Under the pieces are notes generated by a model, which saw only the letters and a program-made list of their open reading frames with translations, had not been told where the DNA came from and searched no databases. From an uncultured Bacteroidales bacterium (GTDB lineage Bacteria > Bacteroidota > Bacteroidia > Bacteroidales > UBA932): a DNA stretch of 43,867 nt. The position numbers were made by a program, and so were the translations under genes. This document shows positions 33,376 through 40,991 of the stretch, in pieces. How positions within the stretch are numbered: position 1 is the first letter of the stretch; every line of letters begins with the position of its first letter. Location of the stretch: NCBI GenBank assembly GCA_946410455.1, contig CAMKAJ010000020.1, positions 1 through 43,867 of the forward strand, in the 5' to 3' direction.

Positions 33376-34773
33376 TTACTTTTTTCCGCCAAGCGCCTTC
33401 TCCATGGCGTCCATGGCGTCGGTCTTGGCTTTTTCGGCGATGTCGATGTAGGGCTTCATGGATTTGTAATCGGCATGGCCGGTGAATTTCATCACAACCT
33501 GGGGCGCGATGCCGATGGAGAGCATAAAGCAGATGAAGGTCTTGCGGCCGCAGTGGGTGCTGATTTCGGAGTATTTGGGGACGGTGATATCGTATCGGCG
33601 TCCCTTGCGGAAGCCGGTGATGTGGATGGGCTCGTTGAAGCCGCAGAGCTCGCAGATCTCTTTGAGGTACTGGTTCATCTTCTGGTTGGAGATGACGGGA
33701 AGGGCCAGGTCTCCGGGGAAAAACTGATCTTTGTATTTGTCCAGGATGGCCTGGGCGTAGGAGTTGAGCTTGATCTGCAGGCGGGCGCTGGTCTTCTGGG
33801 TGACGACTGAGATGGCTCCGTCCTGGACGTCGTAGCGATGGAGGTTGGCCATGTCGGAGTAGCGGAGGCTGGTGAAGGCGCAGAAGCAGAAGAGGTCGCG
33901 GGTCTTGGCCAGGGCGCCGGGCTCCTGGACGGTCTTCTCGTATTCCCTTCCGGACATGTCTTTGAGCGTGACTTTTTCGCCGGACTTGGGGACCTCGTAG
34001 TTGTAGAGTTTCAGCAGCTCTTCGTGGGTGAGAAAGATGACGGGCTTGGCGGGAACCTTGAAGACGGGATGATAGGTGGCCACGTCCGGGAGGTGTGCAT
34101 AGCCGTGGGCATTGCACCAGTTGAGGAAGGCTGCAAGGTTCTTGTATTGCTTGCGGACGGAGCTGTCTTCGAGCTCCAGGGTGAAGCGGAGGAAGTCCAC
34201 GTAGGCGGCCAGGCCTTCCTGATTGAAGTAGCTGAGCGGGACGGTCTTGTTGAATTTACCCAGCTGATTCTTGAAGGTCTTGTTGGCTTTGGCGGTCTCG
34301 ATGGTCCAACTCACCTCGCGGGCGCGTGCTTTTAAGTATTCATCTACGTAGCTGTAGGCGGAGGGGGCCAGCTTCTCCAGGGCTTCTTCCTTGGCCTGTT
34401 CGGTCTTCTGCTTCAGGGAGTCCATGTCCTTGTCTCCTTTGTGGAGGCTGGCAAGGTGAACATCGCTGCCGTAGATGACTTTCTTCAGTTCGGTCTCCAA
34501 ATCCTTGACGGTGGGCTGCTCCGAGAGTGTGAGCTCGTAACTGGCGAAATGTTCGGTGATCTTGGAGATGCGGGAATTGATTTCAGCGCCTGTGTAACCC
34601 GCCAGGTTCTTGTAGCTTTTTTTGACTTCCTGCTTTTCGGCATTCCACATAGCAGGGTCGATGGTGAAGCCGATGTTTTTCATCAGGCGGGTGCCGCGGA
34701 TATTTACGGACACACGGAGAGAGGCTTCGCCGGTTTTATAGACGTCCGGCTTTACGTTGAATCTTGCTTTCAT
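33376..34773 (-). CDS. Tyrosine integrase of the tRNA-Phe element
   Basis: A 465-residue tyrosine recombinase of the Bacteroidetes mobile-element type with an N-terminal arm-binding domain, SAM-like core-binding domain and catalytic domain. Catalytic residues are visible in order: Arg in TSLRYSD, Lys in TQKTSA, His and Arg in STHCGRKTF, His in FTGHADYKSM and the nucleophile Tyr in MKPYIDIAEK. The gene lies just inside the right attachment repeat and points into the element, the usual arrangement for tRNA-targeting integrases. No consensus promoter is clear upstream. Confidence 0.93.
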   Translation of the reverse strand: MKARFNVKPDVYKTGEASLRVSVNIRGTRLMKNIGFTIDPAMWNAEKQEVKKSYKNLAGYTGAEINSRISKITEHFASYELTLSEQPTVKDLETELKKVIYGSDVHLASLHKGDKDMDSLKQKTEQAKEEALEKLAPSAYSYVDEYLKARAREVSWTIETAKANKTFKNQLGKFNKTVPLSYFNQEGLAAYVDFLRFTLELEDSSVRKQYKNLAAFLNWCNAHGYAHLPDVATYHPVFKVPAKPVIFLTHEELLKLYNYEVPKSGEKVTLKDMSGREYEKTVQEPGALAKTRDLFCFCAFTSLRYSDMANLHRYDVQDGAISVVTQKTSARLQIKLNSYAQAILDKYKDQFFPGDLALPVISNQKMNQYLKEICELCGFNEPIHITGFRKGRRYDITVPKYSEISTHCGRKTFICFMLSIGIAPQVVMKFTGHADYKSMKPYIDIAEKAKTDAMDAMEKALGGKK

Positions 34774-35046
34774 ACTGGGGTTGTGTGTTTAAAGCCTTGG
34801 TTTATTCTATTATAATTCTTATATTTGCGTGTTCTTTGACAACCGCACTACTCCAAAATATACGTTTCAGCGTATTCAATGGCATTTTTTGCAGAAAATT
34901 CACGGACACCGTTACGGACACCGTTTCTTCTAAACACAAAGATACGACATTATACGCAAAGAAACAAATAATATTGAAAATAAATCAGTTAAGGCCGTTT
35001 TTGGTGACTTGAAGAGACCCAGTTGGAACAGGGTTCATATTTTCCA
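34774..35046. other. Right-end attachment region without a gene
   Basis: AT-rich, with arm-type motifs (34902-34922) and a lone plus-strand TATATTTG at 34820-34827 lacking a proper -33 box. The bases before the right att repeat (GTTCATATTTTCCAAGCACCA region, 35033 onward) match the T arm and acceptor end of tRNA-Phe at most positions, a degraded tRNA 3' remnant. I see no convincing gene. Confidence 0.55.
34902..34922 (+). promoter_or_regulatory. Arm-type motif pair, right
   Basis: ACGGACACC at 34902-34910 and again at 34914-34922, with the same 12-bp period as the pairs near the left end. It lies between the integrase start and the right att. Confidence 0.6.
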
Positions 35047-35083
35047 AGCACCACAGTAACCCGCTGATTTTCAGCGGTTTTTT
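35047..35083 (+). repeat. Right attachment repeat (attR-like)
   Basis: Repeats the end of tRNA-Phe (AGCACCACAG) and the CCCGCTGA/TCAGCGG hairpin plus T run from 28677-28714, with two substitutions and a one-base gap. Confidence 0.75.
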
Positions 35084-35099
35084 GTTACCGACACACTTT

Positions 35100-35269
35100 C
35101 CGTCCCACTTTTTGAAGAAAACCACCGTATATCGGGCTATACAAAAATAGCCAATGGAGTGGCTGTGTGGTCGTTTTTGAGTATAGTTGCCTATACTCTA
35201 ATGGTCGCTTGGTGTTCTTTGTTCTCAGTGCCTCAACCGAACTATAAACTGTATCGGAAAGTGGGACGG
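35100..35269. repeat. 170-bp structured segment bounded by a 12-bp inverted repeat
   Basis: CCGTCCCACTTT (35100-35111) and AAAGTGGGACGG (35258-35269) are perfect inverted repeats. Between them are GGCTAT/ATAGCC (35135-35140, 35147-35152) and GAGTATAG/CTATACTC (35179-35186, 35191-35198). It contains no ORF of note. It could be a structured RNA, a small non-autonomous mobile sequence (MITE-like) or a regulatory region. Confidence 0.6.
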
Positions 35270-35306
35270 GCCATCGTAAAAAAGTGAGACTTTTTCGGCA
35301 GAAATT

Positions 35307-35337
35307 TTTGTTTACTGCCAAAAATGTCTTATTTTTG
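35307..35337 (+). promoter_or_regulatory. Promoter of the AbiE-type operon
   Basis: TTTG (35307-35310), 19 bases, TATTTTTG (35330-35337), exact in both boxes; the leader would be about 14 bases. Confidence 0.75.
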
Positions 35338-35356
35338 TCCCGTGATTATGTGAACG

Positions 35357-36094
35357 ATGACCACAACGGAACGGATCATACAGTATGCAACCCTGCAGCA
35401 GGGGCCCTTCAAGAAGAAGGACCTGGCCGCCTGGCTGTCCAATGCCTCCGGAGCGGCTGGTACCAGTCTGCAGAAGCAACTGGAACGCCTGGTCGCATCC
35501 GGCCGGCTCACCAAGGCAGGATGGGGTGCATACCAGCTCAGCATAGCGTCAAAGCCCCGGTACTTCCTTACCCTGAAGCCGCAGACCCAGGAGATGGGTG
35601 CATACCTCCGGCAACGCTACCCGCTGGCCGATTTCAGTATCTGGGACGCCTCCAGCGTTATCCCCTTTATGCTCCACGTGCCCAATATCAACATGGTCAT
35701 CGTTGACGTAGAGCGTTTTCTGCAAGAGTCCTTCCCGGACGCCCTCCGGGAGAAATATCCAAGCCTGCCGGTCCTTCCCAATCCTACCCGGGAAGAGTTC
35801 TTCAAGTTCGGCAACACCTCCGGCTGCATCGTCCTGCATACGCTCACCACCGAATCCCCGCTGGACAGCTTCGAAGGCGTCCCCGTCCCGCAGATGGAGA
35901 AAATGCTGGTAGACATCGTCCTCAACCCGGAATTTGACTTCCTCCAAGGCAGCGAACTCAGCCGGGTTTACCGGGAAGCCTTCACCACTTACGACATCTC
36001 CCGCCCGCGTCTGCTCCGCTATGCCCAGCGCCGCGGGTGCCTGGACAAAATACAGCAACTGATAGACCGTACAACCAACATCAACCATGATTGA
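35357..36094 (+). CDS. AbiEi-like antitoxin (winged-helix transcriptional regulator)
   Basis: A 245-residue protein of the AbiEi-like antitoxin group from type IV toxin-antitoxin systems. The first 65 residues form a winged helix-turn-helix (TTTERIIQYATLQQG, LQKQLERLVASGRLTKAGWGAYQL). The rest is the antitoxin-type domain with YFLTLKP, MVIVDVERFL and YREAFTTYDISRPRLLRYAQRRG. In studied systems the antitoxin represses its own operon and counteracts the nucleotidyltransferase without binding it. The stop overlaps the toxin start by eight bases, so the pair is co-translated. Confidence 0.85.
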   Translation: MTTTERIIQYATLQQGPFKKKDLAAWLSNASGAAGTSLQKQLERLVASGRLTKAGWGAYQLSIASKPRYFLTLKPQTQEMGAYLRQRYPLADFSIWDASSVIPFMLHVPNINMVIVDVERFLQESFPDALREKYPSLPVLPNPTREEFFKFGNTSGCIVLHTLTTESPLDSFEGVPVPQMEKMLVDIVLNPEFDFLQGSELSRVYREAFTTYDISRPRLLRYAQRRGCLDKIQQLIDRTTNINHD

Positions 36095-37209
36095 CCCCAG
36101 AAGCAGAAGCCTGGAATGGATTCAGCAGGCAAAGCAGAATATCCCCGGAATACTTGACACGCCCCTTGTAGAGAAGGCCATCCGCGCCCTCTCCCTACTG
36201 GAATCCCTCGTCCGGTCCGGCTGCCCCTTCATCTTCAAAGGCTTATGTATAGCTACACATAATCTTTTACTGCTCATAAAAGGGCGGCAGTTCGCTGATG
36301 CTGATTTTGAAGGATACGCTGAACAGGCTGAGCATAGACGTGGATGTCATCTGCCCTCCCGGCACGGAAATCCGCGCTTATCTGAAAAACCTGGAGGAGC
36401 ACGGCTTTGTGAACATTGTGCCGATTAGGACCGAGCACGGCGGGAAGGACCTTCCCGCAAGCCACTTCAGGAGTTTCTATGAAGTGGCCTTCGGCGGCGG
36501 TGATGACGACGAGGCCTTCATCCGTCTGGACGTCCTGTACGAGGAGAATCCCTACAACAAAACACAACTTCTGCCCATCGACAGTCCCTTCCTGATACAG
36601 CAAGGAGAGCCCCTGAAGGTGCGCGTTCCGTCCAAGGAGGATATCCTGGGTGACAAACTCACCGCATTCGGCCCCAACACCCTGGGTATCCCGTATTTCA
36701 AAGAAGACAAGGCCGGTCAGCAGCGGCGCTGCTCGCTGGAAATCATCAAGCAGCTTTTCGATATAGGCTGCCTTTTCGATGCCGTGGATGACTTCTCCGA
36801 CACCCTGGCCGCCTTCCGTAAAGTGTCGGCCGTAGAACTGGGATACAGGAATATGGTCGGCCAGATTGACCGCTACTTTGAAGACGTGCGCCAAAGCGCC
36901 ATGTGCCTGAGCACCCGCGGCCAGATTGGAGAGGGCCGCTTTGACGAATTCCGCGACGGCCTGATCCGCATCAAGGGGTATATGTACCAGCGCAACTACT
37001 ACATTGAACACGCCACCGTAGATGCCGCCAAAGCCGCCTGCCTGGCCACCAGTTTCCAGCGCGGCGTGACCGACATCCCGAAGTACAGCCAGGAGGCAAA
37101 CCTGAGCGAACTGACCATCTTTGACAAAATGCCCAAAGAACTCCAGCGCCTCCGCCGCTCCCTCCCCGAAGCCTTCTGGTACTGGGCCAGGACATACGAA
37201 CTGCTGTAG
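36087..37209 (+). pseudogene. AbiEii-like nucleotidyltransferase toxin, split by a 43-bp insertion
   Basis: The reading frame begins MIDPRSRSLEWIQQAK and runs to PFIFKG at 36241, then is interrupted. Removing 36242-36284 (43 bases) restores PFIFKG-GSSLMLILKDTLNRLSIDVDVICPPG, the AbiEii/DUF1814 nucleotidyltransferase core with its KGG[ST]SL motif and DxD-type acid pair, giving a 359-residue protein to 37209. With the insertion the first frame ends at 36428; the remainder stays open from an ATG at 36298 but lacks the glycine motif. The toxin is therefore probably inactive while the antitoxin is intact. Reinitiation at 36298 could still make a truncated protein. Confidence 0.85.
36242..36284. 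repeat. 43-bp insertion with palindrome
   Basis: Flanked by AAAGG (36237-36241) and a copy AAAGG(G) at its right end. Its left part is a 20-base palindrome (36243-36262) with nine of ten pairs matched. It may be a scar of an excised element or a tiny mobile repeat. Confidence 0.65.
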
Positions 37210-37224
37210 CCCCCTCCCCAACCA

Positions 37225-37270
37225 CCGTCCACGTCCACGGAAGTGTGGACGATTCTGGGAGTGTGGACGG
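37225..37270 (+). terminator. Nested hairpin after the toxin gene
   Basis: CCGTCCAC (37225-37232) pairs with GTGGACGG (37263-37270), and inside it GTCCAC (37233-37238) pairs with GTGGAC (37245-37250). There is no T run, so terminator function is tentative. Confidence 0.45.
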
Positions 37271-37305
37271 GGTGACTATCAGGCAAGCTGCACTCCAGAG
37301 TGGCG

Positions 37306-38232
37306 TCATTTTAACATTTTCCCCATTGTTTCTATGCACTTTCTTTTTTGCTCCATATTTGGATGCACATAAAGGTTGAGAGTCGTGCTAATATTGGAGT
37401 GCCCAAGGAGAACGCTGACGGTTTTGTAGTCGCATTTGCTCTCAATGCAGCGGGTGGCAAAACTGTGCCGAAGGCCGTGGAAGCGCATTTTGGGCAGGCC
37501 GAGATGTTGCTGGAGTTTGTTGAAGTAGCTGCGGTAAGTGCGGGGCTCCGTGGGCTCTGCGGCGTTGGTGAGAACGTAGAAATCTCCTCGGACAATCTTT
37601 TTCAGGGGCCGTACCAGAGCCAGCAAGTCACGGGTCATGGGAATCTCCCGTATGGAGTTCTTGGTCTTGGGTTTATCGATGATAAGTTCCGTGTACTTTT
37701 CCTCTCCATCCACTAAGTAGATTCGCTGGATGGTTTTGCTCACGCGGATAGCTCCGGAGGCCACATCGATGTCATCCCACTGCAGGGCACATACTTCGCC
37801 GATTCGAAGGCCGGCATTCAAGCAGATATAGATGCCGAGATTAAGAAAGGTGAAGTGTTCCTTCACGTAGGTCATTAGTTGACGTTGATTGGTGATAGTC
37901 AGAACCTCAACGTCTTGCTTCTCACGTTCTGTCGGGAAGACAATGTCAATCTGATGAAGTTCCTGAAGGCCGTGTTTGGCGCCAAAGCGCAGGATCATCT
38001 TCAAGACCACGAGAATATCCCGGACTGTTTTCTGGCTGAGGCCTGCGGCCAGTTTCCGGTTCACAAGGCCCTGGACTTCCTCTTCCCGGATGTCTGTCCT
38101 CTCTCCCAGTTCTGGAATCAGATGACTCTGAATGAGGAGGCAGTAGGCTGCGTAGGTTGATTTCTTGACGTACTGTTTCTTGTCGGCTTTCCACTGAGCG
38201 GCGACTTCGCAGAAGGTAGTGTTCTTTTCCAT
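37306..38232 (-). CDS. Tyrosine recombinase, likely hsdS invertase
   Basis: A 308-residue phage-type integrase. Catalytic residues: Arg in AGLRIGEVCAL, Lys in DKPKTKNSIR, His and Arg in HGLRHSFATR, His in LLGHSNISTT, and Tyr in LNLYVHP. An N-terminal SAM-like DNA-binding domain covers roughly residues 5-100. It starts 51 bases from the left 45-bp inverted repeat and lies outside the invertible segment. Recombinases of this type beside hsdS genes are known to invert specificity cassettes, so this is the expected enzyme. No consensus promoter is obvious. Confidence 0.88.
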   Translation of the reverse strand: MEKNTTFCEVAAQWKADKKQYVKKSTYAAYCLLIQSHLIPELGERTDIREEEVQGLVNRKLAAGLSQKTVRDILVVLKMILRFGAKHGLQELHQIDIVFPTEREKQDVEVLTITNQRQLMTYVKEHFTFLNLGIYICLNAGLRIGEVCALQWDDIDVASGAIRVSKTIQRIYLVDGEEKYTELIIDKPKTKNSIREIPMTRDLLALVRPLKKIVRGDFYVLTNAAEPTEPRTYRSYFNKLQQHLGLPKMRFHGLRHSFATRCIESKCDYKTVSVLLGHSNISTTLNLYVHPNMEQKRKCIETMGKMLK

Positions 38233-38282
38233 AATGTAAACGGGTTAAAAACACAAAGTTCAGGCTATCGCCCGACACAATC

Positions 38283-38327
38283 CCTAATGTCCCGAATTTG
38301 AGATTCCCGGGGTTTAGTGGTGAGTGG
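38283..38327. repeat. 45-bp inverted repeat, left copy
   Basis: Identical over 45 bases to the reverse complement of 42135-42179. It encodes the shared start of the two hsdS genes (PNVPNLRFPGFSGEW), so recombination here keeps the reading frame. Confidence 0.95.
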
Positions 38328-38840
38328 AAACAGTATACGATGGGAGAGATAACGGAACTCTTTAGTCGACGAAACAAAAAGAGAACTGATTACCCTATGT
38401 TTTCAGTAACAAACTCCCGTGGCTTCGTCAATCAGCAGGAACAGTTTGAGGAGAGAGAAATGAAGGGCGAAGATATCGCCGCCTATAAAATTGTTTCATC
38501 TGGGGAGTTCGCCTATAATCCAGCCCGAATAAACGTTGGCTCCATTGCTCGCTATGATGGGGAAACAGATTGCATGATTAGTTCCCTGTATGTATGCTTC
38601 AAGGCAAAAAAAGAACTTGTAGATTCCCGGCTACTGCTCCATATCCTTAAATCACCCAAGATGTTGTACAACTACGGGATAAATGGTGAAGGAGGAGTCC
38701 GTATTTATTTGTTCTATCCTAACTTTGCCAGAATCAGAGTCAAACTTCCCTCCATTGAAGAACAGCAGAAAATAGCGTCTTTCCTTAATCTAATCGAAGA
38801 AAGGATACAAGTCCAAAACAAGGTGATTGAGAAGTATGAA

Positions 38841-38858
38841 TCCTTAATTAAGGCGCTT
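38841..38858. repeat. Nested inverted repeat, left copy
   Basis: TCCTTAATTAAGGCGCTT, in the central helix of the silent hsdS, matches the reverse complement of 39910-39927 at 17 of 18 bases. Confidence 0.7.
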
Positions 38859-39372
38859 GCTTACGATACTATAGGGAAATACACGCCCAACACTCTGCTC
38901 TCAGAATGTGTCCGATGCTCATCCTCCACATTGAAAGAGAGTGATCTTACGGTGGAGGGAGCAGTCCCGGCATATGGCGCGGCTGGAATCTCAGGGTTTA
39001 CTGATAGTGCCCTTTCTGATGAAGATTCGATATTGATAACCAAGGATGGTTCCGGCGTTGGTTCTTTACGCTATGTAAATGGTCCACATTCATTTGTAGG
39101 AACGCTTAATTCGATGACATCCAAAGAGGAGGTCTATCTTCCATACATCTATTACGCTTTACAGAATGTTTGTTTTGAAAGCTATCGGACAGGGCAGGCA
39201 ATCCCACACATTTATTTCAAGGATTATGGAAAAGAGGCCATCTATTGCCCATCCTTTGATGAACAAAAACGCTTGGCAAATGGGCTTGAGATGATTGATT
39301 CAAAGGTTGGAATAGAAAGAGCCACCCTCCAATATCTCCATTCAGTAAAGGCATACTTGCTCTCTGCAATGT

Positions 39373-39930
39373 TTATATAAACAATGTCCGCAACAAATAA
39401 TCTTTTTGATATTTAAGCAGTTGCAGGTCCCTCTCAAGCCCTTGTCTGCGTTGATCCATTCGGTCAAAAAGATATGCGATAGATTGAATGGCGTCCTCGT
39501 CTGGGAGTTCTATCGTCATTGGCTCAATTTCCGAGATATAGTGTCGCTTGTGCTCTTCTGTGTTGAGATCAAGAAACTTCAAGTACTCATAGATATACCG
39601 CAAATGGACTGATGTTTTCGCTGATAGGATTTTTATAGCAGAAGACTTTACTTTGAAGGGGAAATCAACAAGCTTGGAATCAAGGGTGAAGTCATCCAGA
39701 ATAATGCAAGGACCTTTATCATAAATGCCTTTAGTCTCTTCCGTGTAGCCAAGGACAAACGCCTTATTAGCCGTCAGTACGGGCGTTAAGTCTTTATTAT
39801 CAGAGTATTCGGTGTCGGATACGATATACTTTGTTGGCTGTTCGTAAGATAGAACATCAGCAATGGTGACTTCCTTTTCTGACTCTATGGTTGAAAAGAT
39901 ATGGCGACGAAGCGCCTTAATTAGGGACCA
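39373..39930 (-). pseudogene. Orphan hsdS 3' half (second recognition-domain cassette)
   Basis: A 185-codon open frame beginning WSLIKALRRHIFSTIESEKEVTIAD, equal in position to the middle of an HsdS (compare ESLIKALAYDTI in the silent cassette). It contains a different second target-recognition domain and ends with the conserved coiled region (IAYLFDRMDQRRQGLERDLQLLKYQKDYLLRTLFI). It lacks the first recognition domain, a start codon and a promoter. Its stop overlaps the silent hsdS stop by eight bases. The short repeat at 39910-39927 would let it replace the second half of the silent gene. Confidence 0.85.
39910..39927. repeat. Nested inverted repeat, right copy
   Basis: Reverse-complement partner of 38841-38858 at the junction where homology of the orphan half begins. 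Confidence 0.7.
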
Positions 39931-39944
39931 AACCTTGCAAAGAT

Positions 39945-39975
39945 TTTGACTCTCGGACGAAAATCGTTACCTTTG
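39945..39975 (+). promoter_or_regulatory. Promoter of the RhuM-family gene
   Basis: TTTG (39945-39948), 19 bases, TACCTTTG (39968-39975), both boxes exact; the ATG follows 20 bases later. Confidence 0.75.
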
Positions 39976-39995
39976 GTTCTATAATATTTGAGGCT

Positions 39996-40991
39996 ATGGA
40001 CAACGAACAGGGACTGATTATCTATAACACTCCGGATGGAAGGAGTAAGGTGGCTTTGATGGCTAGGGACGGAATGGTATGGCTAAACCAGCAAAGCATT
40101 GCAGATCTTTTTGGGACCTCAATCCCCAATATCTCCATACACATATCTAACATATTCAGAGATAAGGAATTAGATAGAGATTCAGTTGTTAAGGATTATT
40201 TAACAACTGCCGCTGATGGCAAGCCATATCATGTAATGTTCTATTCGCTTCCGATGATTCTCGCCATAGGATATAAAGTCAAAGGAATTCGCGGCGTACA
40301 GTTCCGCCGCTGGGCGACAGAACACCTTTCAGAATACCTTGTGAAGGGATTCACAATGGATGATGAGCGTCTGAAGAATCCAGACGGACGCCCGGACTAC
40401 TTTGATGAACTCTTGCTACGTATTCGGGATATACGGGCTTCAGAGAAAAGATTCTATCAAAAACTACGTGACCTGTTTGCGCTCAGCAGCGACTATGACA
40501 AGACGGACAAGGCTACACAGATGTTTTATGCAGAAACACAGAACAAGCTTCTTTATGCAGTGACGCATAACACCGCTGCCGAGATTGTGTATAATAGGTC
40601 GGATGCGCAAAAGCCGAATATGGGATTGACTACTTGGAAAGGTTCTATTGTCCGTAAGGGAGATATCATAGTTGCGAAGAACTATCTGTCCGAGGACGAG
40701 ATTGATACGCTCAATCGACTGGTAACTATTTTCTTGGAGAACGCGGAACTTCGTGTCAAGGAACGTAAGGACTTGACCATAGGTTACTGGAAACAGAATG
40801 TTAATGCCCTTCTGAGTTTCCAAGGAAAGGATATCCTCTCTGGAAAGGGCTCTGTCTCGAATGATGAAGCAGAGACCAAGGCCAGAGAAGAGTACGAGAG
40901 TTTTGATGCTCGCAGGAAGCAGTTCGATGCCATTCAAGCAGACCAGGACGACATCAAGGAGCTTGAAGAGTGGTCAAAATCAAACAAATAG
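39996..40991 (+). CDS. rhuM: RhuM-family protein
   Basis: A 331-residue RhuM-family protein (named after a Salmonella SPI-3 gene; function not established). Typical blocks are GMVWLNQQSIADLFGTS (helix-turn-helix-like), NIFRDKELDRDSVVKDYLTTAADGK, YSLPMILAIGYKVKGIRGVQFRRWAT, and the C-terminal DLTIGYWKQNVNALLSF. RhuM genes are frequent inside type I restriction loci between specificity genes. This one has its own promoter but lies within the invertible segment, so its orientation changes with each inversion. It overlaps the expressed hsdS by 12 bases tail to tail. Confidence 0.85.
   Translation: MDNEQGLIIYNTPDGRSKVALMARDGMVWLNQQSIADLFGTSIPNISIHISNIFRDKELDRDSVVKDYLTTAADGKPYHVMFYSLPMILAIGYKVKGIRGVQFRRWATEHLSEYLVKGFTMDDERLKNPDGRPDYFDELLLRIRDIRASEKRFYQKLRDLFALSSDYDKTDKATQMFYAETQNKLLYAVTHNTAAEIVYNRSDAQKPNMGLTTWKGSIVRKGDIIVAKNYLSEDEIDTLNRLVTIFLENAELRVKERKDLTIGYWKQNVNALLSFQGKDILSGKGSVSNDEAETKAREEYESFDARRKQFDAIQADQDDIKELEEWSKSNK

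Larger units (their letters stand above)
28677..35083. mobile_element. 6.4-kb tRNA-Phe-integrated element
   Basis: The segment between the tRNA-Phe 3' end and its diverged copy at 35047-35083 has the layout of a tRNA-targeted integrative element: a tyrosine integrase at one end (33376-34773), att-like direct repeats, and repeated arm-type motifs near both ends. Cargo is two related unknown proteins, a small ORF, a 296-aa protein, a possible 37-aa peptide and an AAA/DUF4143 ATPase. No relaxase, replication initiator or phage structural gene is recognised, so it would depend on a helper for transfer or is a stripped remnant. The att copies differ at a few positions, suggesting an old insertion or exchange. 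Confidence 0.75.
38283..39380 (+). pseudogene. hsdS: Silent hsdS cassette (promoterless specificity subunit)
   Basis: A 365-codon frame covering almost a full type I specificity subunit: first target-recognition domain (about codons 20-175), central conserved helix (IASFLNLIEERIQVQNKVIEKYESLI), second recognition domain and a final conserved part ending LLSAMFI. It has no start codon of its own and no promoter; the frame enters through the 45-bp repeat. The first in-frame possible starts are internal. It is a stored cassette rather than decay: inversion of 38283-42179 would join it to the start codon at 42206. Confidence 0.88.

Noticed and set aside
34820..34827. Plus-strand TATATTTG box as a promoter
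   Set aside because: It has no -33 element at the right distance and no credible gene downstream before the att repeat.
36087..36428. A separate 113-aa gene overlapping the antitoxin
   Set aside because: Its first 52 residues are the start of the AbiEii toxin and the remainder is out-of-frame reading caused by the 43-bp insertion.
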